Assembly (NCBI RefSeq): GCF_042657185.1
Contig: NZ_JBHSNN010000021.1
Length of the DNA: 64,000 nt
Reading direction: 5' to 3' (one strand)
Source of the DNA: Ureibacillus thermophilus
GTDB taxonomy: Bacteria; Bacillota; Bacilli; Bacillales_A; Planococcaceae
The notes under the pieces are model-generated. The model ran no database searches, was not told where the DNA came from, and saw only the letters and a program-made list of their open reading frames with translations. Positions 16,885-24,282 of the stretch are shown piece after piece (position 1 is the stretch's first letter; the number at the start of each line of letters is the position of its first letter). Both the position numbers and the translations under genes were made by a program.

Positions 16885-17967
16885 TTAAAAAATCCGATTT
16901 TTTGTTTGGCTTTCAAAAAAATGTATTTTCTCTAAATCTATTGATAAGGTGTGAGGTTGTCCAGCTTGAACATTCGCTGTTGGTTTCAATCGGGCGGTGA
17001 AGGGCTGCTCTCCTAATTTGAAGTGGACAAGAACTTCAGCACCTAAAGATTCAACGATTTCTGCTTTTGCTTGGAAACTGATGCCTCTTTTTGGATTGAA
17101 TGAAAAATCTTCCGGCCGAATTCCGATGATGATTTCTTGCTGATTGTAATCTTCTAAAAGAGTCAATTGACTTTCTAATAGAGGAATTGAAAGGGATTCG
17201 ATTTGAATTTTTCCGTTATTTATGATGCCGTTGAAAAAGTTCATGCTTGGTGAGCCGATGAACCCTGCCACAAATACATTTTTTGGCCGATTGTATATTT
17301 CCTGCGGTGTTCCGATTTGTTGGATAGTTCCTTGATTCATGACGACAAGGCGAGTAGCCATCGTCATAGCTTCAGCTTGGTCATGGGTTACATAAAGGGT
17401 TGTTGTTTTTAGGTGTTGATGGAGTTGAATGAGCTCTTTTCGCATTTTTATGCGTAGTTGAGCATCTAAGTTGGAAAGGGGTTCATCCATTAACAAAAGG
17501 TTGGCATCCCGGATAATGGCCCGTCCAATGGCTATGCGCTGCAGCTGCCCTCCTGAAAGTTCATTAGGCTTTCGTTTTAATAAATCTTCAATATGCAAAA
17601 GTTTAGCAATATTTTGGATGCGAGATTCAATTTCCTCTTTTGGGGTTTTCCGGCTTTTTAATCCGAAGGCCAAATTGTGGTAAACATTCATATGGGGATA
17701 AAGGGCAAAATTTTGAAAGACAAAGGAAACATTGCGTTCCTTTGGTGAAAGATGATTGATGCATTGCCCATCCATGATAATTTGTCCGTGGGAAGGCTCC
17801 TCCAACCCTGCAATAAGTCGCAATAGAGTCGATTTACCGCAGCCGGAAGGACCAACAATCACAATAAATTCCTGATCTTGAATCTCAAAATTGACATCCT
17901 TAATAGCATCGAATTGGTGATAGGCTTTGTGCAGATGCTCTAATTTTAACTTGACCATGTTACTCAT
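16885..17967 (-). CDS. ABC transporter ATPase of the MalK/UgpC/MsmK type, in the ModC position
   Basis: The energising subunit of an importer. Walker A is GPSGCGKST at residues 39-47; QNFALYPHMNVYHNL is the Q-loop region, LSGGQLQRIAIGRA the signature and LLLMDEPLSNLD Walker B. The C-terminal 120 residues form a TOBE-type regulatory domain (IGIRPEDF, AEIVESLGAEVLVHF) as in sugar-importer ATPases, whereas classical ModC ends in a Mop/TOBE molybdate-binding domain. It is directly upstream of modA with 18 bp between, so it most likely drives ModAB; a shared role with other importers is possible. Confidence 0.85.
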   Translation of the reverse strand: MSNMVKLKLEHLHKAYHQFDAIKDVNFEIQDQEFIVIVGPSGCGKSTLLRLIAGLEEPSHGQIIMDGQCINHLSPKERNVSFVFQNFALYPHMNVYHNLAFGLKSRKTPKEEIESRIQNIAKLLHIEDLLKRKPNELSGGQLQRIAIGRAIIRDANLLLMDEPLSNLDAQLRIKMRKELIQLHQHLKTTTLYVTHDQAEAMTMATRLVVMNQGTIQQIGTPQEIYNRPKNVFVAGFIGSPSMNFFNGIINNGKIQIESLSIPLLESQLTLLEDYNQQEIIIGIRPEDFSFNPKRGISFQAKAEIVESLGAEVLVHFKLGEQPFTARLKPTANVQAGQPHTLSIDLEKIHFFESQTKNRIF

Positions 17968-18141
17968 CCTTTGGAGGTTGGAATGAATAGTTACAAAGAT
18001 TGTATAATAATTAATGACGAATTTAAAGGAAAAAATTGTTAATTATTTGTTTTAGTCCAAAGAAATCGGATTTATGTAATGGTTTTTTCTGAGGCAATTT
18101 TGTTAATATAACTTTAGTAAAAAGAACGCAGGAGGAAATCC

Positions 18142-19023
18142 ATGATTATACGACCGAAGCATTTAAACAAAGGAGATACAGTTGGAGTGATTGCCCTTAG
18201 CAATCCGATGGATGTAGAAAGTTTGCAAAATCCCTTATCGATCTTTAGTGAAATGGGATTACAATACAAATTAGGACAAACCATCGGACTTTCTGGAAAG
18301 TACTTGGCAGGAACAGATGAAGAGCGGGTGCAGGATTTGCATCAAATGATTATCGATCCGGAAGTAAAGGCGATTTTTTGCGTGACAGACGGATATGGTG
18401 CTGCAAGAATAGCTGATCAAATTGACTATCCATTGCTTGCTGAACATCCTAAAATTTTTTGGGGATGTTCAGATATCACGTTTTTACATATTGCCTTTCA
18501 TCAGTTTTCCAATGTGGCAACCTTCCACGGACCTGCTCTTTCAAAAATTGCAGATGAACAATCGAAAAAAATGCTTTACCAATTATTTGCACCTTACGAA
18601 ATTTTTTATGATGAAAGCCTTTCTCCGCTTGTGAGCATTATTCCTGGCGCGGTTCGGGGAGAAATTATCGGCGGGAACTTGCGAAGAATTGTGGATACCC
18701 TTGGCACAAAATTTGAAATTAATACGCTTGGAAAAATTTTGCTTTTGGAAGAAGCAGATTTGCAGATTGAAGAAATCGACCGTTTGCTGAATCAGTTGAG
18801 GCTTGCAGGAAAGTTAAAAGAAGCAAGCGGCTTTGCAATTGGAAGTGTTGGTAAGGAAGACATATTAGCTTTATTCAAGGAATATTAATCCCCATATAAA
18901 AAGCCAGCAGTAGCGGGATTCAACATTGGGCATTCGAAGCCAAACATCGGTATTCCACTAGGGGTTGAAGTGATTTTGGATGCGGATGAGAAATTGCTGC
19001 GGCTCTTGCCAGGAGTGGAATAA
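18142..19023 (+). pseudogene. Peptidase S66 (LD-carboxypeptidase/MccF family), interrupted by one in-frame stop
   Basis: Family members trim tetrapeptide stems of peptidoglycan or cleave microcin-C-like compounds. The first frame (248 aa, 18142-18888) has GDTVGVIALSNP near residue 12 and WGCSDITFLH near 110, the nucleophilic Ser region. It stops at TAA 18886-18888. The same frame then continues for 44 codons to TAA 19021, reading KKPAVAGFNIGHSKPNIGIPLGVEV; the GH here is the catalytic His motif. The two parts give about 293 residues, a normal family length. One nonsense codon therefore removes the catalytic His. I read this as a recent pseudogene, or a sequencing error. Confidence 0.85.
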
Positions 19024-19041
19024 GCGTTAGAGGTGAGTTAC

Positions 19042-19251
19042 ATGGATTGGCTAAAAATACTGTCTTTAATTTGTATCGCACTCGGATTTATTATAGGTAT
19101 TTACGGTTTGAAGAAAAGATCTATATTGACCATTATTTCAGGGATTTCCTTTTTACTAATTCCGATTTTCTTTTCATTTGGATGGTATGGATTTATTTTA
19201 TTCTTTCCTCCGTTAGTGTTTGTTTTTTCCAATAACAAATCGAAAAAGTAG
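19042..19251 (+). CDS. Small hydrophobic membrane protein, unknown
   Basis: A 69-residue protein with two or three hydrophobic stretches (LSLICIALGFIIGIYGL, SFLLIPIFFSFG, FILFFPPLVFVF) and a basic C-terminal tail. It resembles no family I can name. ATG 19042 is preferred because GAGGTG stands six bases upstream; the frame can also open at GTG 19033. It directly follows the broken S66 gene and precedes a 21-bp-phased array. Confidence 0.6.
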   Translation: MDWLKILSLICIALGFIIGIYGLKKRSILTIISGISFLLIPIFFSFGWYGFILFFPPLVFVFSNNKSKK

Positions 19252-19260
19252 AAGGCTGGA

Positions 19261-19372
19261 TAATCGCCGGCTTTAGCAAAATAATCGCCAAAGCGTAAAA
19301 GTTAATCGCCACCTAGGATAAGATAATCGCCAAACGAAAAAAAATAGAGCTTTAGAAGAAATCGCCAATCGA
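19261..19372. repeat. 21-bp-phased array with ATCGCC core
   Basis: ATCGCC or ATCGC cores start at 19263, 19284, 19305 and 19326, each step exactly 21 bp, with a weaker ATCG at 19368 (42 bp on). Spacer sequence between cores is not conserved. The array begins about 10 bp after the stop of the small membrane protein gene and ends before a terminator hairpin, so on the plus strand it would be transcribed as 3' untranslated RNA. Confidence 0.85.
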
Positions 19373-19392
19373 AAAAGCCTTGCCCAAAGAAA

Positions 19393-19429
19393 AAGGCTGT
19401 TTAGAAAGAAAAATCTTCCTAAACAGCCT
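19393..19429. terminator. Terminator-like palindrome AGGCTGTTTAG...CTAAACAGCCT
   Basis: AAGGCTGTTTAG pairs with CTAAACAGCCT around a short AT-rich loop. It resembles the palindromes at 24239-24275 and 39984-40020. T runs are modest on both strands. Confidence 0.6.
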
Positions 19430-19436
19430 ATTGTTA

Positions 19437-19573
19437 TAACGGCTGCACCAAAAAAACTAGGTATCTTGTTTGACTTCCTTTGCGTTAGTTGGTCATTGGT
19501 TAAAAGTGATCAAGTGACAGGTCAACGGTAATCGGTTTACCAACTATCGATTCAAACACCATTGCAGCCGTTA
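19437..19573. repeat. Inverted-repeat-bounded element of 137 bp
   Basis: TAACGGCTGCA at 19437-19447 and its exact complement TGCAGCCGTTA at 19563-19573 enclose about 115 bp. The outside flank at 19576-19603 contains a second GC-rich hairpin (CCCCGGGG/CCCCGAGG). It could be a folded RNA or a small non-autonomous element; the right part also overlaps a 35-codon minus-strand frame. Confidence 0.5.
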
Positions 19574-19607
19574 CACCCCGGGGAGGACTCTCACCGCCCC
19601 GAGGCAT
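19500..19607 (-). CDS. Possible 35-codon ORF overlapping the stop of the DIP1984-family gene
   Basis: The frame begins at an ATG whose A is the last base of the upstream stop (TAATG), a common layout for coupled translation. It encodes 35 residues containing AAMVFESIVGKPITVDLSLDHF, which reads like real protein rather than noise. There is no separate ribosome site, and the left inverted repeat arm of the 19437-19573 element lies outside it while the right arm lies inside. I do not recognise a family. It may equally be a chance frame in a structured element. Confidence 0.3.
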   Translation of the reverse strand: MPRGGESPPRGVTAAMVFESIVGKPITVDLSLDHF

Positions 19608-20122
19608 TAGAAATATTTAGAATCATCAAATTCAATATGAATTTCATAGTTTTTCGCGTTGATTAAATTTGAAAGGCGATGAGCTTCTTTTTCAAGCTGG
19701 ATGGCCCGTTCCCGGTATTCTCGAGGTTCATATGTTGCAATTTGATAAAGCACCGTTCCTTCGCCAGTCGTTGTATAAATTTTTTCTTTCTCTGTATTCC
19801 CTAAATCTTTATACAAACTTGATTCTGCTCTCAGTTGTTTCGCCAATTCAATGGCCTCTACAATTGGCATTTTTTCCCCTTTGAACTCAATCGCATGGTC
19901 AATGTTTGCCCGATAGATGAGTCTATCCAATGTCCGCACATCTTTCCGTATTTCTGCGAGTTCCGCTTCAATTTCCGATAAAGCTCTGCCGGATTGTTTT
20001 GGGGTTTCTCCTTTTTCTACAATCACATGGGCGTTGTTGTGCATCTCATACACCAATTCTTGAATTTTTTTCGTTAAAATGGTTTTTAATTTAATGCCCT
20101 CTGCTAATGGAATCGTCTTCAT
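19607..20122 (-). CDS. DIP1984/septicolysin-like family protein
   Basis: A 171-residue soluble, largely helical coiled-coil protein. The N-terminal LAEGIKLKTILTKKIQEL, the central ALSEIEAELAEIRKDVRTLDRLIYRAN and the C-terminal region are typical of the DIP1984 family, once likened to septicolysin; no function is established. Its ATG overlaps the stop of the upstream B3/B4-domain gene (20119), so the two are translated together. No signal peptide or membrane span is visible. Confidence 0.7.
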   Translation of the reverse strand: MKTIPLAEGIKLKTILTKKIQELVYEMHNNAHVIVEKGETPKQSGRALSEIEAELAEIRKDVRTLDRLIYRANIDHAIEFKGEKMPIVEAIELAKQLRAESSLYKDLGNTEKEKIYTTTGEGTVLYQIATYEPREYRERAIQLEKEAHRLSNLINAKNYEIHIEFDDSKYF

Positions 20123-20820
20123 TGTTTCACCTCAATCGTAATGTTTGGATGTTCCTTGGTTAATACGGCAATGGTATAGTCCCCGCCTGCCACTTGGGTA
20201 AACATTTTGCCGCAAGCATTAAGCAGTTCACGGCATTCTTTTTCCTCCATAGAAGGGCATAGATAAAAAATTTGCAATGCTTCCGTCGTTTCTTCCGTCA
20301 CGCTAGTGCGGACCGAATCCACAAACGGGCTTCCAAAAGCGCCATGGTCATCTTTACTATATAAAATATTTTTTAATTTGTTATACCGGCCATTTAACCC
20401 TTCATATCCCGTGTCTTCCGTTCCTAAAGCAATTTCCACATCCCCTTGAAGGTGTTTTACATCATATATGCCGATGGGGATTTCATATTGCAATGAAAAG
20501 AAATTATTTAAATCCACGGCTAAATGAACAGGCGATAAATAGTTTTGCTTTGCTACTCGGCGCATTAAACTCTCTGCAGAATGGCGATAACGGTTCGGAT
20601 CCGCACCAAAAGCTTTCCAAATACTTCGCCACTCTTTAATGCCAGGCCGTTCAGTGACAGGCGTTTCCTGCAGTTCAAAATATAAATTTTCCTGAAATAA
20701 TTGGAAACGTCCTTTGATCATTTGAGGCGATGGTGATACAACAATTTTGGTATAATGAATAATGCCGAATTTAAGATTTGGAATGAATGTAAATAGTTCA
20801 TCTTTTACAGAAAAATTCAA
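20119..20820 (-). CDS. B3/B4 tRNA-editing-like domain protein
   Basis: A 233-residue protein resembling the stand-alone B3/B4 domain of phenylalanyl-tRNA synthetase beta subunits, which removes wrong amino acids from tRNA. GIKEWRSIWKAFGADPNRYRHSAESLMRRV near residue 80 and the DLNNFFSLQYEIPIGIYD and GAFGSPFVDSVRTSVT segments are typical of this family. Whether it edits tRNA is not shown. It is first of a two-gene unit with the DIP1984-like gene and is divergent from queG. Confidence 0.8.
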   Translation of the reverse strand: MNFSVKDELFTFIPNLKFGIIHYTKIVVSPSPQMIKGRFQLFQENLYFELQETPVTERPGIKEWRSIWKAFGADPNRYRHSAESLMRRVAKQNYLSPVHLAVDLNNFFSLQYEIPIGIYDVKHLQGDVEIALGTEDTGYEGLNGRYNKLKNILYSKDDHGAFGSPFVDSVRTSVTEETTEALQIFYLCPSMEEKECRELLNACGKMFTQVAGGDYTIAVLTKEHPNITIEVKQ

Positions 20821-20841
20821 TCATAATCACCTGCCAATAAT

Positions 20842-20869
20842 TTGTAATTATATTGTACCATAATATAGA
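20842..20869 (+). promoter_or_regulatory. Possible promoter of queG
   Basis: TTGTAA at 20842-20847 and TATAGA at 20864-20869 with a 16-bp spacer lie about 30 bp before the queG start; AGAAGGGAGGGG is the ribosome site. The AT-rich stretch can also be read as a promoter on the other strand. Confidence 0.35.
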
Positions 20870-20899
20870 TAGGAGTTCGACAAGAAGGGAGGGGAAACG

Positions 20900-22033
20900 A
20901 TGCTCGAACAGTTAAAGCAAGATTTAATTGAATATGCCAAGTCCATTGGAGTGGATAAAATTAGATTTACTACCGCCTCTCCCTTTATCGAAATGAAAAA
21001 TCGGTTGAAAAGACAGCAAGAACTAAACTATCAATCCGGTTTTGAAGAGGAAGATATCGAGAAGCGGACGGAGCCGAAACAACTGCTTCCGGAAGGAGAA
21101 AGCATTATTGCCATTGCCTTGGCCTATCCTTCCAAAATGAAAAACCCCCCTACTGGTAAAAGGGGAGAACGGAGAGGGATTTTTGCCAGAGCTTCTTGGG
21201 GGCTGGATTATCATGTAGCGGTAAGAGAAAGGCTTGATTTAATCGAAAACTGGCTGAGGGAAAGGGTGTCCAATCTTTCAGTGAAATCCATGGTCGATAC
21301 AGGGGAACTGGTGGATAGGGCAGTGGCGGAACGGGCAGGCATTGGTTGGAGCGGAAAAAACTGCTCAATTATTACGCCAGAGTTCGGTTCATACGTCTAC
21401 CTAGGGGAAATGATTACGAATATCCCTTTTCCTCCCGATGAGCCCATTGAAAATGAATGCGGGGACTGCCGATTGTGCCTTGATGCTTGTCCGACCGGGG
21501 CATTAGTTGATGCAGGTCGATTAAATGCTAAGCGCTGCATAGCCTTCTTGACTCAGACGAAAGATTTTTTGCCGGATGAATTTCGGGGGAAAATTGGAAA
21601 CCGGATTTACGGATGCGACACGTGCCAAACGGTTTGTCCAAAAAATAAAGGAAAGGCCAATTGGATTCATGATGAATTTATGCCAGATCCAGAACTGGCA
21701 AAGCCTTTACTTACGCCGCTATTAAAACTTTCCAATAAAGAATTCAAAAAGAAATTTGGCACGATGGCCGGCTCTTGGCGAGGGAAAAAGCCCATTCAGC
21801 GCAATGCGATTCTTGCCCTTGCCCATTTTAAGGAGCAATCGGCAGTGCCGGATTTAATTGAGTTATTGAAAGAAGACGAACGACCAGTCATACGTGGAAC
21901 AAGTGCATGGGCTCTTGGCGTCATTGGGGGAGAAAAAGCAAAAGAAGCATTGCTTGAAGCTCTTCATTATGAAAAGGATGAAGATGTAATTATTGAAATT
22001 AAAAAAGGGCTAGAGCTATTGGGAAAGGCCTAG
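20900..22033 (+). CDS. queG: Epoxyqueuosine reductase QueG
   Basis: Catalyses the last step of queuosine synthesis in tRNA, reducing epoxyqueuosine with a cobalamin cofactor and two [4Fe-4S] clusters. The 377-residue protein shows ARASWGLDYH and DTGELVDRAVAERAGIGWSGKN in the cobalamin domain. The ferredoxin motifs are CGDCRLCLDACPTGAL near residue 190 and CDTCQTVCPKN near 245. The C-terminal 80 residues are HEAT-like repeats (ALAHFKEQSAVPDLIELL, ALGVIGGEKAKEALLEAL). GGGAGGGG precedes ATG 20900. trmL, another tRNA-modifying gene, follows after 33 bp. Confidence 0.96.
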   Translation: MLEQLKQDLIEYAKSIGVDKIRFTTASPFIEMKNRLKRQQELNYQSGFEEEDIEKRTEPKQLLPEGESIIAIALAYPSKMKNPPTGKRGERRGIFARASWGLDYHVAVRERLDLIENWLRERVSNLSVKSMVDTGELVDRAVAERAGIGWSGKNCSIITPEFGSYVYLGEMITNIPFPPDEPIENECGDCRLCLDACPTGALVDAGRLNAKRCIAFLTQTKDFLPDEFRGKIGNRIYGCDTCQTVCPKNKGKANWIHDEFMPDPELAKPLLTPLLKLSNKEFKKKFGTMAGSWRGKKPIQRNAILALAHFKEQSAVPDLIELLKEDERPVIRGTSAWALGVIGGEKAKEALLEALHYEKDEDVIIEIKKGLELLGKA

Positions 22034-22066
22034 CACTGGTCAAGTTATTATAGAAGGAAGTGTCTA

Positions 22067-22543
22067 GTGTTGCCATTACATATTGTTTTATATCAACCAG
22101 AAATTCCAGCAAATACTGGAAATATTGCACGCACTTGTGCAGCGACCAACACAACGTTGCATTTAATTCGCCCTTTAGGTTTCTCAACCGATGATAAAAT
22201 GTTGAAACGTGCAGGGTTGGATTACTGGCACCATGTCAATGTCGTTTATCACGATTCGTTGGAAGATTTTCTTGAATATATGAAAGATGGCGAACTTTAT
22301 TTGATTGAAACGTATAGTGATCGGCCATATTCCGACTTTGATTTCAGTGACAAAGAGAAAGATATTTATTTCATGTTCGGAAAGGAAACGACCGGGTTGC
22401 CAAAAGATTTTGCTTATGCAAACATTGACCGGGTGCTTCGAATACCTCAAACGGATAAAGTGCGTTCTCTCAATTTATCCAATACAGCAGCTATCATTAT
22501 TTATGAAGCACTGCGCCAACAAAATTTCCCTGGTATGAAATAA
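22067..22543 (+). CDS. trmL: tRNA (cytidine(34)-2'-O)-methyltransferase TrmL
   Basis: A SPOUT-fold enzyme that methylates the wobble ribose of certain leucine tRNAs. The 158-residue protein has the expected compact form: QPEIPANTGNIARTCAATNTTLHLIRPLGF near residue 8, MFGKETTGLPKDF near 105 and IPQTDKVRSLNLSNTAAIIIYEA near 125, the trefoil knot that binds SAM. The start is TTG 22067 preceded by GAAGGAAG. It shares an operon with queG, giving a tRNA wobble-base theme. Confidence 0.95.
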   Translation: MLPLHIVLYQPEIPANTGNIARTCAATNTTLHLIRPLGFSTDDKMLKRAGLDYWHHVNVVYHDSLEDFLEYMKDGELYLIETYSDRPYSDFDFSDKEKDIYFMFGKETTGLPKDFAYANIDRVLRIPQTDKVRSLNLSNTAAIIIYEALRQQNFPGMK

Positions 22544-22549
22544 AAAGGA

Positions 22550-22647
22550 AAATCTAAAAAACATCATTTTCTCCTTGGAGAAAATGATGTTTTTTAGATT
22601 TGTTATCAAAATTGATTTCCGTTCCGGGGACGCTTTCCGCGGGCCAC
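22550..22647. repeat. Truncated copy of dispersed repeat, carrying the trmL terminator
   Basis: The block starts with a strong hairpin (AAATCTAAAAAACATCATTTTCTCC and complement, 22550-22602) and runs on through ATTGATTTCCGTTCCGGGGACGC to CGCGGGCC. Almost the same 97 bp recurs at 26980-27077 inside a longer element. Here the right half and the outer inverted repeats are missing. The hairpin serves as the terminator of trmL. Confidence 0.85.
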
Positions 22648-22688
22648 CCTTTCCATTTCAGATAAAAATGGCCCATCGTATAGAACCC

Positions 22689-23573
22689 TTATTCCCCTTC
22701 TAATGTAAAGATTATGCGAATGCCGGAAGGGTCAATGGTTGAGAAATCTTGACGTCCTCCGAATTTGGGGGCACTTTCAAAATATTCGACTACATATCCC
22801 ATCTCTCGCAAATTCTTTTTGATGATTTCTGCTTTTTCTTTGTTCTCAAGCACCAATGTAAAGGATTTTAACCCCACACTGTTCTCAGGGGCAGGGGAAC
22901 CGCCTAAGCTTTCCCATGTATTTAACCCAATGTGGTGATGATATTTGCCAGTGGAGATGAACAATGCACGGCTTCCGTATCTTGTCACCACTTCATATCC
23001 TAAAGCCTTCGTATAAAATTCTTCCGTTTTGTGCAAATCAGAAACCGATAAATGAATATGGCCCATCACTGTTCCTTCAGGGAGCCCCTTCCAAGTGCCA
23101 TCTGCAATTGCCAAAAGGGAGCGGAAATTCACGGGTTCCGTCGTCATATAAACCATATTTCCATTCCAAATCCATTGTTCTTCAGGCCGATCCGCATACA
23201 CTTCAATGCCATTTCCATCCGGATCATATAAATAAATCGCTTCACTAACATGGTGGTCGCCGGCGCCAATCGGAACATTCAACTCGGAAATGTGCTGAAC
23301 GAAATTGGCTAAATCTTTCCGCGTAGGAACCAATATGGCAAAGTGATAAAGGCCGGTTTGCCCTTTTTGCAAAGGAAGCGCATCCTTCACTTCTTCAATG
23401 GATAAAATGCTCGTTTCTCCATCTGCCGTCAATGCAGCAGTTTGTTCTGTACGCTCCAATACTTTAAATCCAATGACATTTTGGTAGTACTCTATAGAAC
23501 GATCCAAATTGGATACTTTTATTTGAACATGGGAAACATAAGTGTTCGGTTTTTGATGAAAATGTGTAGCCAT
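22689..23573 (-). CDS. catE: VOC family catechol-2,3-dioxygenase-like protein (CatE)
   Basis: Probably an iron(II) extradiol dioxygenase that opens catecholic or quinol rings, a defence against electrophilic quinones. The 294 residues hold two VOC modules: YVSHVQIKVSNLDRSIEYYQNVIGF near residue 12 and VMGHIHLSVSDLHKTEEFYTKALGYEVV near 170. Likely metal ligands are in the HIHLSV, HHHIGLN and later Glu regions of the second module. AAAGGGGTC precedes the ATG at 23573. A TTAC-N5-GTAA operator lies 35 bp upstream, the form bound by CatR/YodB in Bacillus, which supports quinone control. Confidence 0.85.
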   Translation of the reverse strand: MATHFHQKPNTYVSHVQIKVSNLDRSIEYYQNVIGFKVLERTEQTAALTADGETSILSIEEVKDALPLQKGQTGLYHFAILVPTRKDLANFVQHISELNVPIGAGDHHVSEAIYLYDPDGNGIEVYADRPEEQWIWNGNMVYMTTEPVNFRSLLAIADGTWKGLPEGTVMGHIHLSVSDLHKTEEFYTKALGYEVVTRYGSRALFISTGKYHHHIGLNTWESLGGSPAPENSVGLKSFTLVLENKEKAEIIKKNLREMGYVVEYFESAPKFGGRQDFSTIDPSGIRIIFTLEGE

Positions 23574-23604
23574 TTCAAGACCCCTTTAGTTTATTCTGTA
23601 CATC

Positions 23605-23627
23605 AACTTACTTTATGTAACTAAGTT
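23605..23627. promoter_or_regulatory. CatR/YodB-type operator upstream of catE
   Basis: The 23-bp palindrome has arms AACTTA and TAAGTT and contains TTAC (23608-23611), five bases, and GTAA (23617-23620). TTAC-N5-GTAA is the site described for the quinone-sensing repressors CatR/YodB at the Bacillus subtilis catDE promoter. It lies between a possible -35 and -10 of the minus-strand catE promoter. Confidence 0.65.
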
Positions 23628-23657
23628 TATTTTGATAATCGAAAAAAGTCAAGAAAA

Positions 23658-23693
23658 TAAAAAGGCAACCCTAACAAATAGGATTGCCTTTTT
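23658..23693 (-). terminator. Intrinsic terminator after the 29-residue membrane peptide gene
   Basis: AAAAGGCAATCC pairs with GGGTTGCCTTTTT around ATTTGTTA, giving a GC-containing stem with a T run on the minus strand directly after the small gene. Confidence 0.75.
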
Positions 23694-23700
23694 ATCGAGA

Positions 23701-23790
23701 TTATTCTTCTTTATAATCTCCTTCACGACCTGCAGTTAAAATTGCTGTAATGAATGCTAAACACACAATAAGAATTAAAACAGTACCCAT
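23701..23790 (-). CDS. 29-residue single-span membrane peptide
   Basis: Too short for ordinary gene calls but well supported: an ATG at 23790 behind GGAGGTATACTTCC, 29 codons, and an intrinsic terminator just after the stop. The peptide has one hydrophobic span (LILIVCLAFITAILTA) followed by a charged tail with REGDYKEE. It could be a small subunit or regulator of a membrane complex, but I do not recognise the family and no neighbouring gene suggests a partner. Confidence 0.65.
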   Translation of the reverse strand: MGTVLILIVCLAFITAILTAGREGDYKEE

Positions 23791-23916
23791 GGAAGTATAC
23801 CTCCTAAGTATAAATTCTCTCTCATTTAGTATAGCTTAATTAAATTTACTTTACTATATCATTTTTTTAAAGCTTTTGTTCACAATAACTATGATCATCA
23901 ACAAGGAGGGATATTA

Positions 23917-24099
23917 ATGGAAAATAAAAATAGCATGCCGACAAGCGGGTTTATGACAAATAATATGGAAGATTGCATTTGGCTCGGAAAACAAATGGAA
24001 CGTTTAAGAGATGGGGAGCAGCTTGAAGAAGATAACCGCATTCCAGATCCGATTCAATCGGATGATGTAGAGGAAGAAAAATTTAAGAGAAAAAGTTAA
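23917..24099 (+). CDS. Small acidic hypothetical protein
   Basis: A 60-residue hydrophilic protein with a very strong ribosome site, AAGGAGGG, ahead of ATG 23917. The C-terminal half is rich in Glu and Asp with a KFKRKS tail. It lacks signal peptide, membrane span and cysteine pairs (one Cys only). I do not recognise it with certainty; it resembles small Bacillus proteins of unknown role. A GGGGGTCT/AGACGCCCCC hairpin follows at about 24101-24134. Confidence 0.6.
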   Translation: MENKNSMPTSGFMTNNMEDCIWLGKQMERLRDGEQLEEDNRIPDPIQSDDVEEEKFKRKS

Positions 24100-24100
24100 A

Positions 24101-24275
24101 GGGGGGTCTGAAAAGTCATTTCAAGACGCCCCCATTGCGGATTTAGCTAGTGCTTCGCCGCAGATAAATTGCGACGAGGAGGCGCGTTTTGTAACCGCCG
24201 CAGGGAAAGTTTTTAAGAGAATATTACTATAAGAAGTTAGGCTGTTCAGAAAGTGTTCAACTTTCTGGACAGCCC
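24101..24275. terminator. 3' region with two hairpins, including the acyl-CoA ligase terminator
   Basis: The first hairpin (about 24101-24134) is GC-rich and follows the small acidic gene. The second (24239-24275), TAGGCTGTTCAGAAAG paired with CTTTCTGGACAGCC, follows the minus-strand acyl-CoA ligase stop and belongs to the same palindrome type as 19393 and 39984. Between them is a GC-rich, noncoding stretch with CTTCGCCGCAG and GCGACGAGGAGG words. Confidence 0.55.
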
Positions 24276-24282
24276 CTAAGCA

